Shown here one piece after another: positions 40,015 to 64,000 of a DNA stretch of 64,000 bases. Each line of letters begins with the position of its first letter. Within the stretch, counting starts at the first letter, position 1. Location: the NCBI RefSeq assembly GCF_022458985.1, contig NC_061789.1:20316357-20380356 (forward strand). Direction: 5' to 3'. The notes under the pieces are model-generated. The model did not search any database and was not told the origin of the DNA. It saw nothing but the letters and a program-made list of their open reading frames with translations. The position numbers and the translations under genes are program-made. The DNA is from Mugil cephalus (lineage: Eukaryota; Chordata; Actinopteri; Mugiliformes; Mugilidae).

Positions 40015-42005
40015 TCAGGGCAAAGACTTCCTGTCCAGGAAGGCTTCATCCTGCTTCTCAGTGAGGGAGGCCGTCACACTTAACATCCACTGAGCGCCAG
40101 TCTCCCCCTGGTGGTAAACAAAGACACACAATTAACAGAACAACAGCAAACAAAAGACTCTTTTAAACCGAAGATCTGTAATAGATGACACAGCTATATT
40201 TACACTAGTGGGGAAATCACACTTAAATACGACACAAAGGTGAAAACTGATAGACCTAATCTGAATCATATGTCTGAATTCTTATTAGAAACTGAAAAAA
40301 AAAATGTTCTGGGAGCACTTTGAGATAGATGCAGTGACTGAGGGTCAATTTGTGACAGAAATGATTTTAAATGGGATCAATACCATTGATGTATTCAAGG
40401 CTATAAGGGGTCAAACTGCAAAACTTAGTTACCAACGATTGGGTTTCATGTCCATTACACAAGGTTGTTCATGTTAAAAGAGTCCAAAAGCTTTGGGAAG
40501 TGGCCTCTTTTTTGTGTGTGTTGAGTGCATGTGTGTACTTGTCCAAAGCACCCTTTGTTTATTTTCTCATGCACAATAAGAAAGACAGGAAGATACACAA
40601 AGACATCAGTTATATTATATTCAGTTGCATTGTATTTAAGTGTGTAAAGCAAAAAAATACATTTTATGATTAATATTGAAACATTTAACAAGGTTAGCTT
40701 TCTGTTTGTTCCGTGCGTCCATGACTTCTTTTTCTTTCTTTCTTTTCTTTTTTTTTTTTTTATCTAGGTCACTGGTGTATCTTTTATCAGTGGAAACATG
40801 ATGTGAGCTAAACAATCTTAACTGAACTCCAAACTCTAGGATCAAGTGGATAAAGCCTTGTTTGTAACCCACCATGGTGGTAACCGCGCAGATCCTCCGT
40901 CATTCTCTGGGGCTTTATGCTCATTAAACAATAATTACACCAACTGTTTATTTTCTGTTGTCAGAAACAGTGATTGCATGTAAACACTGAACGTGTGTGA
41001 AAATATGTGAAATCGTACCATGTGACCGATAATAATATGCTTCTCATGTGTTAATAAACTCTCAATCAGAACCAGCTCTTCCCCTGCTTTCTTTCATGCA
41101 GTCCTTTATGGAGGAAGCCTGGAAGGGCTGACTCACCTCTTCTTTACCCGTATCAGAGCGTGGCCACTGAGGGTGTAGCCCTGAAAACAGGATCTCATCC
41201 ATCCTTCATCAGCTCCCCTAGAGGACAATGTCTCCATGTTCCATGCACCTGAGAAAGGAGGTGACGAGTGAAAACAGCTGTGGAGAGAGCAAATGAGGTT
41301 CTGGGTGAACAGTTCCCCTCAGCTAATGTCCGCTGACGACGACTTCGAGTAACAAGCCACAGTGTTGGAAGGTTGTCAGTCACCTTCCTCTGGCAATAGG
41401 AAATAGGAGGGAAAGAGATGCCTCAGAGTTTTATAGCTTATACGAAGGTGAGACCAGTGTAAGTACAATAATATGTGTACACTGGAGTTCTCTCTGTGTC
41501 ATCTGGACTGGTGCCCTGCAGGCCGCCTCTGGCCAGCAGCCCTGTGTGGTTTATCAGTGCATGGAAGCCTCACCCGAGAGCTCGCCTACTGGGCGCAATC
41601 ATTTATGTTACGAAGGGCAGCGGAACCTCACGGAGGAAGGGAGCGGAGAATCGGCGACGCTCAAAGCTGGCGGTCAGATAAATGTCAGAACACGGGGCTT
41701 CTCACAGTGGTGAGGCTTGTGTACCCAGGTAAGGACAGGGGAGCAGGTTAAAGAGACGATAAGAGAAGAGCATTCAGCTCCTACTCAGACAGCGTTTTTC
41801 ATAAGTCAGAAGACACAAATATTGTTGATCACATGTACAGTTCTTGTACCAGTGACCTCATTTTGCCTGTTGAGTGACAGAGGGAGTAAACACTCACCAC
41901 GGCACAGTTTTCTCCCCGGGTGGAGAGCTTCCACCAGGTGCGTAACCATCTCCGGGTCAAGGCCTCTGTTGGCTCCCGTGATAAGCACGCAGAGTCGCTG
42001 AGCAG
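40015..42005 (-). pseudogene. C-factor/sniffer-type short-chain dehydrogenase pseudogene
   Basis: Four decayed pieces lie in the correct order on the minus strand. About 42005..41898 reads LCVLITGANRGLDPEMV (Rossmann TGx3GxG with the last Gly changed to Asp) and ends in a GTGAGT donor. About 41560..41480 reads ALINHTGLLARGGLQGTSP (cf. the SDR NNAG motif), after an in-frame stop. 41248..41137 reads AWNMETLS, then ELMK, then MDEILFSGLHPQWPRSD in three different frames. 40107..40015 reads GETGAQWMLSVTASLTEKQ and ends in TGA. No in-frame ATG precedes the first piece. The order and C-terminal signature match fish C-factor-like carbonyl reductases. Frameshifts, a stop, the missing start and the lost catalytic region (Tyr-x3-Lys not found) show it is dead. 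Exon limits are approximate except at 40015, 40107, 41137 and 41898. Confidence 0.7.
40102..40114 (-). promoter_or_regulatory. CTCF-like motif (minus orientation)
   Basis: On the minus strand CCACCAGGGGGAG fits the CTCF core. It overlaps the acceptor of the last SDR pseudogene exon, so the match may be coincidental. Confidence 0.3.
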
Positions 42006-42009
42006 CCGT

Positions 42010-44204
42010 TTCCTCCTCCTCAGCCTGCGTCCGACCGCTCCCCCTCAGCTTGGCTCGAGTGTTCGCTCTTCATCCTGACCACGCCCGTGCTCTCGTGTCT
42101 TTCTCTCTGCGCGTGCGTTAAGTCACCATAACAAGTGGGGCTTAACCGTAAAAAGAAGTGAAACAGACGTCCAGCAGGCGAAGACGTGACAGCAAATAAA
42201 ACAAGCACGTATGGCGGTAACGATGACGTCTGAACGAGCTAAATAAAGGAGAAGGAGTGTGATTCATGTCCACTGCAGTGGGAAGGGCATCCTGGTTATG
42301 ATGATAAAGGAACTGTCCAGCAAGCTGCCTTCTATTTTAAAACACATGCTCCGTTTTGTCCACAAAATCGAACTACAAGTGTGTGCACATAGCACAACAA
42401 GCCTGGAGCAGTACCATGAGGTCCTTGGTGAGCTTGGGGACATTACAGGAGATTAATTAGAGCTATTTTATTTATTTAGGTGTTCTTTGTGTAGCCAAAC
42501 AGAATTCTTTCAGTTTGCTATCTATAATGGCAATAAAACCCATCAATTTATTTACAGCGTTGATGCACTGAAGCAGAAACAGTCTGTGAACCTGAGCTCA
42601 GGAAACCACACAAAACTGCGTCACAATTGTGTTGTGTAAAAAGTAATGTGCCTGCACTGAATTAAATCACCAGTGGGTGAAGTCGCCCGGACAGATTCCA
42701 CTTAGGGTGGCACCGGAACAGTAAATAAAGCCATGGCAAGCTACACGGACTAACTTTAATATGTACATATCCCATGTGTTACAATAGCGCTAAAGCTACA
42801 GCTGTGTTGGGGGCGGGGCGTGCAGGGGTTTACACTCCCGCCACATGGCTTCCCCGTTCCTGTTGGAAACGGTGCTTTCTGAATTTCTGGCAAAAGATGT
42901 ACAGAAACAGCGTAAATGTCCACAGTAACAAATAATTTACTTTAATAGAACAGATTATAAGTTAGCATTTCTTCAAACTAAACTTTCAGAATTTCACATG
43001 TCAAGGACATAAGACTCATTTTTAACCAAATTATACTTAAACCTTTAAATTAGCCATCTAATTATTACTTGTTAAAGTGGATGCTTATAGCAGTGTGCAA
43101 TAAATACATCAAACAGTTAATTGTAAAGCTTATAAGTCAGGTGCATAACTGAGAACTCAATCCACGTTTTGTTTGACACTCTCAAAAACATTATAAGCTT
43201 CACAAGGGTTAGTATTTATTGCAGGGCTATTTGGCCGGATGGCATTATATTACAGTATATGTATGTTCCTGTTGTTTTGTCCAGCCGCTGCATCTCATAC
43301 ATGCATGTGAGCAAAAGCAAGCTGGTGGCAGTTTGGTTCACACTGACTGACAGAAGCAGAGAGAGTGCGAGTGTAAGGGGAGGGGGTGGGGGGTGGCGGG
43401 GGTGTACTCAGGTCAGGTTTGTTCAAAGAGAACTCACGAAGCCACAAACGGTGACGGCGATGTGACTGAATGCCCTGCAGCGGCACTGCAAGCTCGCTGT
43501 CAGATTGTGTCCATTACTGAGACTGGTGCTCTTTGGATACATCCGCTGCTGGTGAACGTAAAACAAACGCGCGCGTGTTTGTGTGTGTGACTGACGACGC
43601 GAGTGACAAAGGTAAAAAGTTTTCTAAAAAGGCTTTTATGTTACAAAAGCCTCACAGGGTGTGTAAACCGTAGTGTCACTTTCAAATACGACATTAAAGC
43701 GTGACAAAACACACGTACGACACACGTGAAGACACGACGGCACGTCCCTTGGATTTCGTTTGGCAGCAGGTTCCCTTGGCTGTCCACGTAGAATTGGCAG
43801 TGTCTTGCTCCGGGTCCGCACACATTCACACGCCTGCTTGCACACATATACGTACGTACACTCGTAACTACATCCACGCTGCATGCGCAGCAGTACACGA
43901 TGCGGCACATAACATGCACATACACGGATATAAATACACACAGGTTTTCATTAAATGCACTTCTGTGTCCGCAGCTCTCCGCCTTGAAAATAGGAAGGTG
44001 CATAAATAAAACATTCCCGTTGTTATAGAAAAAGTCCATGCATGTCTGGCATCTCTGAGTTCATCGAGTCAGAATGTGGAGGATTTATGAGGGCTTCGCG
44101 CCGTCTGGCTGCATCCCCTTCTACAGAATGTCACAACTTGAGTGAGTTTTGCTTCCCCTTCGTGATTGTGTTGCTTTGACAGTGTATGAGTCCCAGTTCG
44201 TCTC
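42010..44204. other. intergenic, between SDR pseudogene and kcnt gene 3' end
   Basis: The region is mostly AT-rich, with one G-rich stretch (about 43376-43403) and a CpG/ACGT-rich stretch (43560-43870). No coding exon or known repeat was recognised. The kcnt 3' UTR should lie in its right part. Confidence 0.45.
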
Positions 44205-63953
<19,749 letters not shown>

Positions 63954-64000
63954 CTGATGGGGTTCAGCAGGAGGGGAAACGATGGAGGAAGTAAGAAAAG

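Noticed and set aside
41137-41230. Donor CGG|GTAAAG joining ALIR to the 40.1-kb exon as an intact gene
   Set aside because: The alternative GTGAGT donor with frame MDEILFSGLHPQW matches SDR order. The intact-gene reading gave no family match and needs an odd donor.
43641-44039. Overlapping frames of 102-132 codons on both strands
   Set aside because: They come from an alternating ACGT/CA-rich stretch with low stop frequency. No domain or splice support.

Overview
The window is vertebrate nuclear DNA, almost certainly from a teleost fish and probably a percomorph. All genes are split by GT-AG introns and the proteins read like fish orthologues of human genes. The non-coding DNA carries typical fish repeats: two Tc1-like transposons, a Penelope GIY-YIG fragment, an R2-type LINE fragment, tRNA-derived SINE heads and long (CA)n, (GT)n and (ATT)n microsatellites. 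No bacterial, CRISPR or phage-like feature is present.

Layout, left to right. (1) 1-6.3 kb, plus strand: the 3' end of prkaca (PKA catalytic subunit alpha) with its 3' UTR. (2) 7.8-16.0 kb, plus: samd1, seven coding exons, complete. (3) 19.2-23.8 kb, minus: tecr, eleven coding exons, complete, with an unusual N-terminal extension. (4) 26.2-28.2 kb, plus: dnajb1 (Hsp40), three exons, with a perfect heat-shock element upstream. (5) 32.5-34.5 kb, plus: gipc1, six coding exons plus non-coding 5' exon(s). (6) 37.4-39.9 kb, plus: a complete class IV TRIM E3 ligase (RING, B-box, coiled coil, PRY-SPRY). (7) 40.0-42.0 kb, minus: a decayed short-chain dehydrogenase pseudogene of the C-factor/sniffer type. 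(8) 44.2 kb to beyond the right edge, minus: a kcnt2-like sodium-activated potassium channel, seen from the pore to the C-terminus in 21 exons, one of them a 24-nt microexon.

prkaca, samd1, tecr, dnajb1 and gipc1 are all neighbours on human 19p13.12, so this is a conserved synteny block. The kcnt gene is not part of that human region (human KCNT1 is at 9q34, KCNT2 at 1q31). Its sequence mixes KCNT1- and KCNT2-like residues, so it may be an additional ohnologue kept in fish. The genes do not form one pathway. They cover cAMP signalling, CpG-island repression, very-long-chain fatty acid elongation, chaperoning, PDZ adaptor trafficking, ubiquitin ligation and neuronal excitability.

I found no wholly new molecular system. 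The most useful observations are the kcnt2-like gene with its microexon and missing Walker A motif, the tecr N-terminal extension, the SDR pseudogene, a perfect 50-bp inverted repeat in a samd1 intron, and a possible conserved non-coding element in a kcnt intron. All exon boundaries were read by eye from splice sites and reading-frame continuity. Family assignments rest on remembered sequence features, not on searches.
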